Of a DNA stretch of 64,000 nt, positions 40,674 through 48,294 are shown piece by piece. The position numbers and the translations under genes are program-made. Source of the DNA: Candidatus Villigracilis affinis (GTDB lineage: Bacteria; Chloroflexota; Anaerolineae; Anaerolineales; Villigracilaceae). A model generated the notes under the pieces. It made no database searches. It was not told the DNA's origin and worked only from the letters and a program-made list of their open reading frames with translations. The DNA lies in NCBI GenBank assembly GCA_016718275.1, contig JADKEA010000019.1:1-64000 (forward strand), in the 5' to 3' direction. Position 1 is the first letter of the stretch. Each line of letters begins with the position of its first letter.

Positions 40674-41333
40674 AAGTATGAGGCTTATGAACAACCCGGT
40701 GTGACAGTTGACCTCGCCATATTCACCGTCAACGATAATAAACTCAAGGTGATGCTGGCAAAGAGAGCCGATGACCCTTTTAAAGATTTCTGGTCACTAC
40801 CCGGCGGATTCATCAAGCAGGGTGAATCGCTTGAAGAAGCGGCGAACAGGGTCTTGAATGAAAAGACCGGCGTAAAGAATGTTTACATGGAACAGCTTTA
40901 CACTTTCGGTGATCCCGCGCGCGACCCGCGATCTAGGGTGATCACTGTGGCATACTTTGCCCTCATTCCCTGGGCAAACCTTTCGCAGCCCGAATCAGAA
41001 AAAGTTGTTGACCTGGTCTGGTCTCATGTGGATAAATTCCCCAAGCTGGCTTTCGACCACAAGGTGATCCTGAATTATGCCGTCAAACGATTGCGCGCAA
41101 AAGCGAGCTACAGCAACATCGTCTACGGGTTGATGCCTGCGCAATTCAGGCTCTCAGAACTTCAAACCATGTATGAGATCATTATCAATGATAAGCTCGA
41201 TAAAAGAAATTTCAGAAAGCGAATGCTCTCCACTGACCTCCTGCAGGAGACTGGCGAAAAAGACCTCACTGGCGCACATCGACCCGCCATGTTGTATCAA
41301 TTCAAAAAAAAGGAAATAGCCTTCCTCGATTAG
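40665..41333 (+). CDS. nrtR: NrtR-like Nudix-domain transcriptional regulator
   Basis: A 222-residue protein with an N-terminal Nudix fold (VTVDLAIFTV; FWSLPGGFIKQGESLEEAANRVLNEKTGV) and a C-terminal winged helix (FRLSELQTMYEIIIND...DKRNFRKRML). The Nudix box is degenerate: the REUxEExGU core reads RVLNEKTGV, lacking one catalytic Glu. Hence it likely senses an NAD-related metabolite without hydrolysing it, as NrtR repressors do with ADP-ribose. The operon downstream is NAD salvage, supporting this role. Confidence 0.85.
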   Translation: MNTKYEAYEQPGVTVDLAIFTVNDNKLKVMLAKRADDPFKDFWSLPGGFIKQGESLEEAANRVLNEKTGVKNVYMEQLYTFGDPARDPRSRVITVAYFALIPWANLSQPESEKVVDLVWSHVDKFPKLAFDHKVILNYAVKRLRAKASYSNIVYGLMPAQFRLSELQTMYEIIINDKLDKRNFRKRMLSTDLLQETGEKDLTGAHRPAMLYQFKKKEIAFLD

Positions 41334-41341
41334 GTGAAATC

Positions 41342-42361
41342 ATGAGCAAACAAACCCTGCCTCTTCCCGACTTTTTCGAATCAGCCCGCGTTGGCCAGAT
41401 CTGGAAAGTGGACTATGCCAGCCGTGCCGAACAAGCCCGCCAGTACGCGCTTCAACACGACCTGAAGCCTGCCTCTGTTTCGAATGACAGAATCTCCCTT
41501 TTGGTGATCGACGCGCAAAACACTTTCTGCATGCCCGACTTTGAATTGTTCGTCGGCGGCCGCAGCGGACATGGCGCAGTGGACGATACCACCCGCCTGT
41601 GCGAATTCATCTACCGCAACCTCGGCAGCATCACCCATATCATCGCCACGATGGATACGCATATGTCCCAGCAGATCTTCCATCCCATCTTCTTTGTGGA
41701 TGCGGATGGCAATCACCCCGCGCCGTACAGCGACATTCATCTCATAGACCTGACATCGGGCAGGTGGAAATTCAACGCCGCGCTTGCACCGCGCTTTAAT
41801 ATCGCCCCCGAATACGGCCAGCAAATGATGATCCATTATGCCGAATCGCTGGAAAAGAAGGGCAAGTATGCACTCACCATCTGGCCCTATCATGCCATGC
41901 TCGGCGGCATTGGTCACGCGCTTGTGCCTGCGTTGGAAGAAGCCATCTTCTTCCATTCGATCGCAAGACTCGACCAGCCCAGTTTCGAGATCAAAGGCGA
42001 CAAGCCGTTTACAGAGCATTATTCCGTCATCGGCCCCGAAGTGTTGACAGGCCCCATGGGCGAAGACCTCGGCTCACACGATACAAAATTCATCCAGCAT
42101 TTGCAGGAAGTGGATCGTCTGTATATTGCGGGGCAGGCCAAGAGTCACTGTGTGGCATGGACGGTCTCCGACCTGCTTGATGATATCAATGCCACAGACC
42201 CAGACCTCGCGAAGAAGGTATATCTGCTTGAAGACTGCTCCTCCCCTGTGGTCGTGCCCGGGGTGGTGGACCATACCGAAGCGGCGAATGAAGCGTACAT
42301 CCGCTTTGCAAAGGCTGGGATGAAGGTTGTAAAGTCAACAGATGGAATCAGCCCAATATAA
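41342..42361 (+). CDS. pncA: Nicotinamidase-like cysteine hydrolase (isochorismatase fold)
   Basis: A 339-residue isochorismatase-superfamily protein. The catalytic Asp is in LLVIDAQNTFCMP near residue 57, His-rich metal/substrate segments in ATMDTHM near 105, and the nucleophilic Cys in AGQAKSHCVAWT near 268. Deamidation of nicotinamide to nicotinate is inferred from the operon (nicotinate phosphoribosyltransferase downstream). It is longer than typical PncA (about 200 residues) owing to an N-terminal extension and an insertion. Named by context rather than by unique motifs. Confidence 0.75.
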   Translation: MSKQTLPLPDFFESARVGQIWKVDYASRAEQARQYALQHDLKPASVSNDRISLLVIDAQNTFCMPDFELFVGGRSGHGAVDDTTRLCEFIYRNLGSITHIIATMDTHMSQQIFHPIFFVDADGNHPAPYSDIHLIDLTSGRWKFNAALAPRFNIAPEYGQQMMIHYAESLEKKGKYALTIWPYHAMLGGIGHALVPALEEAIFFHSIARLDQPSFEIKGDKPFTEHYSVIGPEVLTGPMGEDLGSHDTKFIQHLQEVDRLYIAGQAKSHCVAWTVSDLLDDINATDPDLAKKVYLLEDCSSPVVVPGVVDHTEAANEAYIRFAKAGMKVVKSTDGISPI

Positions 42362-42397
42362 ATATCTGGGTGTGTAAACAGGAAAGTGTGGAGCATT

Positions 42398-42949
42398 ATG
42401 CCAAACCTGACCCGTCTCTCAAAGTTCGTATCTGTCATTTTGCGTCATCGTGCGAATGATTTTGATATTCATCTGGATGCGCAGGGTTTTACCGATTTTG
42501 CCGAATTGAAGCGTATTGTCATTGAAAAATCCACCGATGTTTACAGCGAGGAAGACTGGCAAAAAGTTTTGAACGGCGAACTCGATGGAAAGAAGCGTTT
42601 CGAAATAAAAGATGGACGCATCCGCGCGTTGTACGGCCACAGCAAGGTGGACCCGGTCAGCTATCCCAAGGTTGAGCCGCCTGAAATTTTGTATCACGGT
42701 ACAACTCCGCAGGCTGAAAAGAGCATTCGCAGGGAAGGCTTGCGTTCCATGAAACGTCAGTATGTTCACCTGTCCTCAGATCTGGAACGCGCCAATTCGG
42801 TTGGCAGCCGCCGTACCGAGCATGTAACACTTTTGATCGTGCGTGCCAGAGAGGCAGCCCTTGCGGGTGTGGAGTTTTATGCGCCCGAGCCCGAACATTT
42901 TTTGGCAAAATCCATTCCGCCTAATTTTATTGATTTCCCACAGAATTGA
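42398..42949 (+). CDS. kptA: RNA 2'-phosphotransferase (Tpt1/KptA family)
   Basis: A 183-residue protein with all Tpt1/KptA blocks: LSKFVSVILRHRAND at the N terminus, ILYHGTTPQAEKSI near residue 100, REGLRSMKRQYVHLS, and ERANSVGSRR. KptA transfers a 2'-phosphate from RNA to NAD+, giving ADP-ribose 1'',2''-cyclic phosphate and nicotinamide. In most bacteria its target is unclear. Here it lies between nicotinamidase and nicotinate phosphoribosyltransferase, which could recycle the nicotinamide it releases. ATG 42398 fits the family start. Confidence 0.92.
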   Translation: MPNLTRLSKFVSVILRHRANDFDIHLDAQGFTDFAELKRIVIEKSTDVYSEEDWQKVLNGELDGKKRFEIKDGRIRALYGHSKVDPVSYPKVEPPEILYHGTTPQAEKSIRREGLRSMKRQYVHLSSDLERANSVGSRRTEHVTLLIVRAREAALAGVEFYAPEPEHFLAKSIPPNFIDFPQN

Positions 42950-42957
42950 GAAACCCC

Positions 42958-44301
42958 ATGTCCATTTTTGACGGTAAAAGACTGACGAACGAAACATTCA
43001 AACTCGATATCGAACGCATGCGCCGCGGCTGGTACTCGGATAAGTATTTCGAGAATATCAATCGCATGTTGACCGCGCTCTCGAGGGAGAATTACAACTA
43101 TTCGGGGAATTTTCCCATTCTGCCGCATGGTATTTCGCCCGAGCAGATCGCCGTGGGTGATATCGAAGTAGAGATGCAGTGGTTCACGCGGCGCATGGGG
43201 AAGACCACCGTGGTGGGTGTGGACAAGTCTCTTGAAATGCTCAGGCATTGCACGGGATATTTTGACGGCGATAAATTCGTAGATACATCCAAGAGCCTCG
43301 AAGTGTGGGCTGTGCAGGATGGCAGTATCGTTAAATACGAAGGTGACCCAACGAAGATCCAGCCTGTCATCAAGGTTCGCGGACGATACCGCGACTTTGC
43401 CCTGCTCGAAACGCCCACGCTGGGAATCCTCACGCGCTCCAGTCGTGTGGCGACGAACGTATATGAAACGCTGGTGGCTTCACGCGGCAAACCTGTGCTG
43501 TTCTTCCCTGCAAGGTTCGACGTTCACGAAGTGCAGGCCGCGGATGGATATGCCTACAACATCGCTCTGCTGCGATTTAACAAAGACCACGCCCAGGAAT
43601 TGGGCGCGTTCGTCTCAACCGATGCACAGGGTGACTGGTGGGGCGGCGCTGGCGGCGGGACAGTGGCCCATGCCGCGATCGCATCCTTCCTTGGGGATAC
43701 GGCTGAGGCAATGATGCAGTTCTCACATATTTTGCCAGCCAGAATTCCGCGCATTGCGCTGGTGGATTTTAACAATGACTCTGTCCGCGATTCGCTGCGG
43801 GTATTGGATGCGATGTTCGCGAAATACCGCGAGTTGATGGATGCAGGCTATCACGAAGAAGCGGAGAAGTACAAACTTTATGGTGTGCGGCTGGATACAA
43901 GCGGAAGTTTGCGCGATGTGTCGGTACAACCTTTGGGTGAACCCGCTCTTGACTTGGGAGTTAATCCGCGATTGGTGTTCAACGTCCGCCAGGGGTTGGA
44001 TAATGCCTGGGAAAGCTGGAACGTCCCCACGTCGTGGAAAGATGCGGCGCGGGAGTATTGTCACAGCGTGAAGATCGTTGTGTCGGGTGGTTTCAATCCT
44101 GATAAGATCCGAAAATTCGAAAGGCTTGAAGTGCCCGTGGATATTTACGCGGTCGGTTCATATCTTTTTAACAACAGCAACGGCACATCCACCGATTACA
44201 CAGCGGACGTGGTGCGTGTGAAGATCCATGGGGAATGGATCGAAATGGCGAAGATGGGACGCAAGGTGGGAGATAACGAGAATCTCGAACGGGTTTGGTA
44301 G
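42958..44301 (+). CDS. pncB: Nicotinate phosphoribosyltransferase
   Basis: A 447-residue NAPRTase-family enzyme. It has YNYSGNFPILPHG near the N terminus, FPARFDVHEVQAADGYAY in the middle, ALVDFNNDSVRDSLRV, GVRLDTSGSLRD (phosphate-binding region) and VSGGFNPDKIRKFE. It condenses nicotinate with PRPP to form nicotinate mononucleotide, the Preiss-Handler entry into NAD. It starts 8 nt after kptA. ATG 42958 is favoured over an upstream in-frame ATG 12 nt earlier. Confidence 0.92.
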   Translation: MSIFDGKRLTNETFKLDIERMRRGWYSDKYFENINRMLTALSRENYNYSGNFPILPHGISPEQIAVGDIEVEMQWFTRRMGKTTVVGVDKSLEMLRHCTGYFDGDKFVDTSKSLEVWAVQDGSIVKYEGDPTKIQPVIKVRGRYRDFALLETPTLGILTRSSRVATNVYETLVASRGKPVLFFPARFDVHEVQAADGYAYNIALLRFNKDHAQELGAFVSTDAQGDWWGGAGGGTVAHAAIASFLGDTAEAMMQFSHILPARIPRIALVDFNNDSVRDSLRVLDAMFAKYRELMDAGYHEEAEKYKLYGVRLDTSGSLRDVSVQPLGEPALDLGVNPRLVFNVRQGLDNAWESWNVPTSWKDAAREYCHSVKIVVSGGFNPDKIRKFERLEVPVDIYAVGSYLFNNSNGTSTDYTADVVRVKIHGEWIEMAKMGRKVGDNENLERVW

Positions 44302-44381
44302 TTTGTGATTGGAATCAATAATTTGTAAATGTAAGATAGAATGAATGCAGCTTACTCGGTCTTTGCCGACAGTTTAAGTCA

Positions 44382-44425
44382 GACCCCTGTTTTTGCCTCG
44401 CCGCTGGACAGGGGTCGCTTTTTTA
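44382..44425 (+). terminator. Rho-independent terminator of the NAD-salvage operon
   Basis: GACCCCTGT (44382-44390) pairs with ACAGGGGTC (44408-44416), followed by GCTTTTTTAAT. Confidence 0.9.
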
Positions 44426-44472
44426 ATAAAGACCATCCCTGGTATGCAGGGACTTTCGAGTGGTTTCGGATA

Positions 44473-44478
44473 TATAAT
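44473..44478 (+). promoter_or_regulatory. -10 box upstream of the STAS gene
   Basis: TATAAT lies 48 nt before the ATG, and an AAAGGAAA Shine-Dalgarno precedes the start, so this transcript has a conventional leader. Confidence 0.45.
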
Positions 44479-44520
44479 AAGGTAGGATTTGTCTTATACC
44501 CACCCTGAAAGGAAACGATC

Positions 44521-44934
44521 ATGGAAATCTTCATTTCACAACAGCAGTCCGCAGCTTCTCCCGTCAGTATTATGCAATTAAAGGGTTCTTTGGATGGCAG
44601 CAGTTATGAGTATTTCATCACGGAAGCCCAGAAGCTTTACGATTCTGGTGCACGCAATTTGTTGGTGGATATGACCGACCTGGTCTTTTTGAGCAGTGCA
44701 GGGCTTGGCGCCTTGCATCGCGTCGCGCGCGTGTTTCGAGGTGAAGACCGCGCCAACATGGAGGAAGGCTGGGCGGCACTACGAGCCATGGGCAGGGAGG
44801 GCAATGTCATTCAGGAACATATCAAATTGCTCAATCCCAGTGCCAGCATTCAAAATGTGCTGGATACGGTTGGCTTCAAGAGTTTCTTCGCGATCTTTTT
44901 AGATACATCCGAAGCCATTGCTTCATTTGGTTAG
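44521..44934 (+). CDS. STAS-domain protein (anti-sigma factor antagonist type)
   Basis: A 137-residue STAS protein with the SpoIIAA-like phosphorylation region LVDMTDLVFLSSAGLGALHR, whose Ser after FLS is the likely kinase target. An insertion of about 22 residues (GEDRANMEEGWAALRAMG) follows the usual helix, making it longer than SpoIIAA (about 115). No partner kinase or phosphatase is next to it. A role in a partner-switching cascade is inferred. Confidence 0.85.
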   Translation: MEIFISQQQSAASPVSIMQLKGSLDGSSYEYFITEAQKLYDSGARNLLVDMTDLVFLSSAGLGALHRVARVFRGEDRANMEEGWAALRAMGREGNVIQEHIKLLNPSASIQNVLDTVGFKSFFAIFLDTSEAIASFG

Positions 44935-44951
44935 TCTCTTATCGATCCTTT

Positions 44952-44989
44952 AAGCGGATGAACCCTTGTGGTTTGTCCGCTTTTTTTAT
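44952..44989 (+). terminator. Rho-independent terminator after the STAS gene
   Basis: AAGCGGA (44952-44958) pairs with TCCGCTT (44976-44982), followed by a run of T. Confidence 0.85.
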
Positions 44990-45394
44990 TGTTGCTCAAC
45001 CTTCCCTTCACCTTCTATAGTTATTGACGTCTTCTTTCTTAGGCGTAGTGGCACTCTTCTGTTTTTAACGATATTCACCGCTGGTTCCCTGTCAGAGCGG
45101 GTAATTAAAAAAGGCTCATAAAAACCGTCGCATCATCGTGCAGTGGACGTAGGGGATGCGCCCAGCATATTTTTGCGGCAGGTGATACAGTTGAGTTCTC
45201 TTCTCCTCCTTAGATAGAGCCGGGCTCACACCCCGGCTCTATCGATTTAAAGGGGAACTGGTAATTTATTTTGCCCCATCACCCTTTAAACTTCATAATT
45301 CCCCAATATTTCACGCTAACCAATCTCTAGTAAAATTCTACATAAATCTACATTGCGTATTTTGCCCCAAAAAGTACAATTCGAACGTCAGAGG
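44990..45394. other. About 400 bp without a recognisable gene, with a perfect GC hairpin
   Basis: No credible protein frame is seen. The region holds an 11-bp perfect hairpin ATAGAGCCGGG (45214-45224)/CCCGGCTCTAT (45232-45242) followed by CGATTT, plus a weak TTGACG (45024-45029)...TAGTGG pair. A small RNA at about 45058-45245 is possible but I match it to no known family. AT-rich DNA from 45260 to 45360 probably holds the promoter of the next gene. Confidence 0.4.
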
Positions 45395-45430
45395 CGAGGG
45401 CGTTCCCAAAAACGCCCTTGCTCGTTTTTA
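45395..45430 (+). promoter_or_regulatory. Terminator-like hairpin 20 nt before the PucC-like gene (possible attenuator)
   Basis: CGAGGGCGTT (45395-45404) pairs with AACGCCCTTG (45411-45420), then CTCGTTTTTATT. It lies immediately upstream of the AAAGGAAA Shine-Dalgarno of the following gene, a position where read-through could be controlled. Confidence 0.55.
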
Positions 45431-45450
45431 TTAAACGATCAAAGGAAATC

Positions 45451-46755
45451 ATGCTCATCAAACGACTTCAACTCGCTCTCATTCATACAGCCGTCGCCAT
45501 TACGCTTGTGCCTTTCAACAGCACACTCAATCGGGTCATGATCTTTGATCTCGGCATCTCCAAAACCATTTTCACGCTTCTCGCCATTTTCCCTTATGTG
45601 CTTTCCCCCATTCAAGTTGCCATCGGCTCATTCTCAGATCGGCATCCCATTTTCGGGTATCGACGCGTTCCATACATCCTCGCAGGATTAATTCTTTGTG
45701 TGCTTGGCGTGGCGATCGCACCCCAAATCGCCGTGTTGATCAGCAAAAACTTCACGCTTGGGATCATCGTAGGTGTCATTGCCTTCGGCATGTGGGGCAT
45801 GGGGTACAACCTCTCCGCCGTTTCCTATCTCTCTCTCGCCTCGGAGCTCTCCGGCGAAAAGGGACGCGGCAAAACAATCGCAACCATGTTCATCGCCATG
45901 GTGTTCGGTTTGATCGTGACGGGAATCAGCCTGAGTAACATGGTAACGACATACGACCCCGAAACGCTTTCGCGCGCATTTCTCATCGTCGCCGTTTCAG
46001 CCCTGACCTTGGGCCTGCTCGGCCTCATCAAACTGGAACCGCCCTTCAAGAGTGAAGACTCAATTCCGCGCTCCGAAGCATACACTGTCAAAGAGATGAC
46101 CGCAGCCATCACCGCCAACCCGGTCGCGCGGATCTTCTTCGCCTATCTTTTATTGCTCCTCGCTGCCATTCTCGGCCAGGATGTACTGCTCGAACCCTTT
46201 GGCGCGCAAGCCTTCGGCATGACACTGGAGCAAACCTCGCGCATTGTGTCCATCAGCAGTTTCTTCACGCTGATCGCTTTTGTTGTGGCGGCTATTCTTG
46301 AGGGGCGTGTGAAAAAGAAATACATTGCCCAATCTGGCAACCTCGGCGCATTGTTCGGTTTCCTGATCATTGTTCTCAGTGGCTTAACGACAAGCCTGAC
46401 CACTTTTTACATTGGCATCACCCTGCTCGGATTCGGCACGGGCATTTCCACAGTTGCCAATCTTTCCCTGATGTTTGATCTGACAGTTCCGGAAAAAGTC
46501 GGTTTGTATATAGGTGCATGGGGCTTCTCGAACGGACTCTCACGTTTGTTGGGCTTGTTAATGGCTGGGCTGGTCGCTGACCTCGCCACACAACTGACAG
46601 GCAATGCCCTGAGCGGATATCTCGTTGTGTTCGGCCTTGAAGCCTTTATGCTGTTCCTTGCCGCGATCATGCTCTATCGCATTGATGTCGGCGCATTTCA
46701 AAAACAGGCGCATGAGCCTTCCTTTGTAGAGAAAGTGGCTCTGGCCGCGGAGTAA
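45451..46755 (+). CDS. BCD/PucC-family MFS transporter
   Basis: A 434-residue protein with about 12 TM helices. Features of the PucC/BCD group of the major facilitator superfamily include LNRVMIFDLGIS in TM1, FSDRHPIFGYRRVPYI after TM2, and GYNLSAVSYLSLASEL. In phototrophs PucC-like proteins take part in bacteriochlorophyll/antenna assembly. No photosynthesis genes are in this window, so another substrate is possible. A MerR-type regulator follows after 3 nt. The ATG at 45451 has AAAGGAAA upstream. Confidence 0.82.
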   Translation: MLIKRLQLALIHTAVAITLVPFNSTLNRVMIFDLGISKTIFTLLAIFPYVLSPIQVAIGSFSDRHPIFGYRRVPYILAGLILCVLGVAIAPQIAVLISKNFTLGIIVGVIAFGMWGMGYNLSAVSYLSLASELSGEKGRGKTIATMFIAMVFGLIVTGISLSNMVTTYDPETLSRAFLIVAVSALTLGLLGLIKLEPPFKSEDSIPRSEAYTVKEMTAAITANPVARIFFAYLLLLLAAILGQDVLLEPFGAQAFGMTLEQTSRIVSISSFFTLIAFVVAAILEGRVKKKYIAQSGNLGALFGFLIIVLSGLTTSLTTFYIGITLLGFGTGISTVANLSLMFDLTVPEKVGLYIGAWGFSNGLSRLLGLLMAGLVADLATQLTGNALSGYLVVFGLEAFMLFLAAIMLYRIDVGAFQKQAHEPSFVEKVALAAE

Positions 46756-46758
46756 AAC

Positions 46759-47376
46759 ATGACTGACGAATGGCTTTCCCTCAGTGATGCGGCAAAAATA
46801 CTGGGCGTACATCCCAGCACGGTGAGGCTGTGGTCTGATAAAGGCGTGTTGCCCACGCACAAGACGCAGGGCGGTCATCGCCGCTATAAGCGCAGCGAAA
46901 TTTCCCTTTGGGCAGAATCAACTCACAAGTCCAGTGCGATCGAGCCCGAAGGCATGATGAATGAAGTCGTCAGGAATGTCCGCATGCAGATCTCGGAGGG
47001 ACGGTTACAGGCCGAATCCTGGTATCAAAAATTGGATGAAGATGCGCGGACGCAATACCGCATGAGCTCGCGCTCGTTGTTCCACGGCTTGATGAATTAT
47101 GTCGCCACCGGCGGCGCGGAAGCCGAGAGTGAATCGTATGCGCTCGGTTACGAATATGCCTCACGGGCGCATCGATACAGTCTGGATTATGTGGATGCGG
47201 CAAAAGCTTTTTTGTTTTTCAGAAATTCATTGATCGAATCGGTGATAAAAGTTTACGGTGAAGCCAATGTGCCGTCGGGACAAACCGCAGAAATGTTCCA
47301 AAAGATGCATACTTTTACAGATGAAATTTTGATCAGTCTTCTGCAAACCTATCAGTTATTGAATGCCAATCGTTGA
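46759..47376 (+). CDS. MerR-type helix-turn-helix regulator with unknown C-terminal domain
   Basis: A 205-residue protein. Residues 1-55 form a MerR/excisionase-type HTH (LSLSDAAKILGVHPSTVRLWSDKG...GGHRRYKRSEI). The C-terminal 140 residues are mostly helical and resemble a four-helix sensor domain (RsbR-N-like), with no known ligand motif. It starts 3 nt after the PucC-like gene and is likely cotranscribed, so it may regulate that operon. The terminator hairpin overlaps its stop codon. Confidence 0.8.
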   Translation: MTDEWLSLSDAAKILGVHPSTVRLWSDKGVLPTHKTQGGHRRYKRSEISLWAESTHKSSAIEPEGMMNEVVRNVRMQISEGRLQAESWYQKLDEDARTQYRMSSRSLFHGLMNYVATGGAEAESESYALGYEYASRAHRYSLDYVDAAKAFLFFRNSLIESVIKVYGEANVPSGQTAEMFQKMHTFTDEILISLLQTYQLLNANR

Positions 47377-47396
47377 TCGATTGGCATTTTTATTTT
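47362..47396 (+). terminator. Rho-independent terminator overlapping the stop codon
   Basis: AATGCCAATCG (47362-47372) pairs with CGATTGGCATT (47378-47388), followed by TTTATTTTA. The stop TGA lies in the loop. Confidence 0.85.
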
Positions 47397-47461
47397 ATCC
47401 ATCTGTCATTACAAGACGGCGCTTTGTTCTCGTCATGACATAAAATCAAAAGGAGTTTCAA

Positions 47462-48172
47462 ATGCAAAACATCACTCACTACATTCCCATCGTCACCACC
47501 ATCATTTCATTTTCGTTCACGCTTGCTCTGTACAAACACTGGCAGCGCAAGCCTGAGGCAAAATATCTCATGTGGTGGACCATCGGCGCGTTCTGCTTCG
47601 GCATCGGCACATTGACCGAATCCATTAATACCCTCGTTGGCTGGAGCGTATGGAACATGAAAGCCTGGTATATCAGCGGCGCATTGCTCGGCGCGTTCCC
47701 GCTTGCTCAGGGGACAGTTTATCTTTTATTGAAGAAAAAGGCTGCGGATTTCCTCGCCTGGTTCTTTATTGTTTACATTGCGATTGCCGCTGTAGCCATC
47801 ATCCTTGCGCCCGTGGATATGTCTCTTGTTGACCCAGCCCGCCTGACCGGCAAGGTCATGACCTGGACCTGGGCACGTATGTTCTCGATCCTGCCCAATA
47901 CGTATGCCATGATCTTTCTTGTGGGTGGTGCGGCGTGGTCTGCGATCCAATATGCCCGCAAGCTGGATTCAGGCAGCCGTGTGCTTGGCAATTGGCTTAT
48001 CGCGATCGGTGCGCTTTTGCCGGGCATCGGTGGTTCCTTCACCCGCTTTGGGTACGTGGAAGTACTCTTCGTGACCGAATTCATCGGCATCTCTTTGATC
48101 TGGGCGGGATACCGCGCCATGACCCAGACGCAGACCGTGTCGATTCACACCGCGCAGGCCGCAGCGGATTAA
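47462..48172 (+). CDS. Seven-TM membrane protein of unknown function
   Basis: A 236-residue protein with about seven hydrophobic segments spread evenly along its length, an N-terminal outside tail (MQNITHYIP) and Trp-rich loops (WWTIGAFCFGIGTLTESINTL). It resembles standalone 7TM sensory-type domains rather than a transporter, but no family can be named. An AAAGGAGT Shine-Dalgarno precedes the ATG. It follows the MerR gene after a terminator. Confidence 0.7.
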   Translation: MQNITHYIPIVTTIISFSFTLALYKHWQRKPEAKYLMWWTIGAFCFGIGTLTESINTLVGWSVWNMKAWYISGALLGAFPLAQGTVYLLLKKKAADFLAWFFIVYIAIAAVAIILAPVDMSLVDPARLTGKVMTWTWARMFSILPNTYAMIFLVGGAAWSAIQYARKLDSGSRVLGNWLIAIGALLPGIGGSFTRFGYVEVLFVTEFIGISLIWAGYRAMTQTQTVSIHTAQAAAD

Positions 48173-48258
48173 TGAATCGCAGAATCATCCGCAGATTCCA
48201 CTGATCGGGGAAAATCGGTGTCGTCTGCGGATGGATTTGCTAAAAACCACATCTTTGC

Positions 48259-48287
48259 TTGCATCATCATATTGATGTGGTTATACT
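48259..48287 (+). promoter_or_regulatory. Promoter of the Ser/Thr kinase gene (leaderless)
   Basis: TTGCAT (48259-48264), 17-bp spacer, TATACT (48282-48287). The -10 box begins 13 nt before the ATG at 48295. Confidence 0.6.
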
Positions 48288-48294
48288 TGGGCTC

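Noticed and set aside
45100..45213. Possible riboswitch upstream of the PucC-like gene
   Set aside because: I could not match the conserved cores of SAM, cobalamin, fluoride, TPP, preQ1 or c-di-GMP riboswitches by eye; kept only as an unassigned region.
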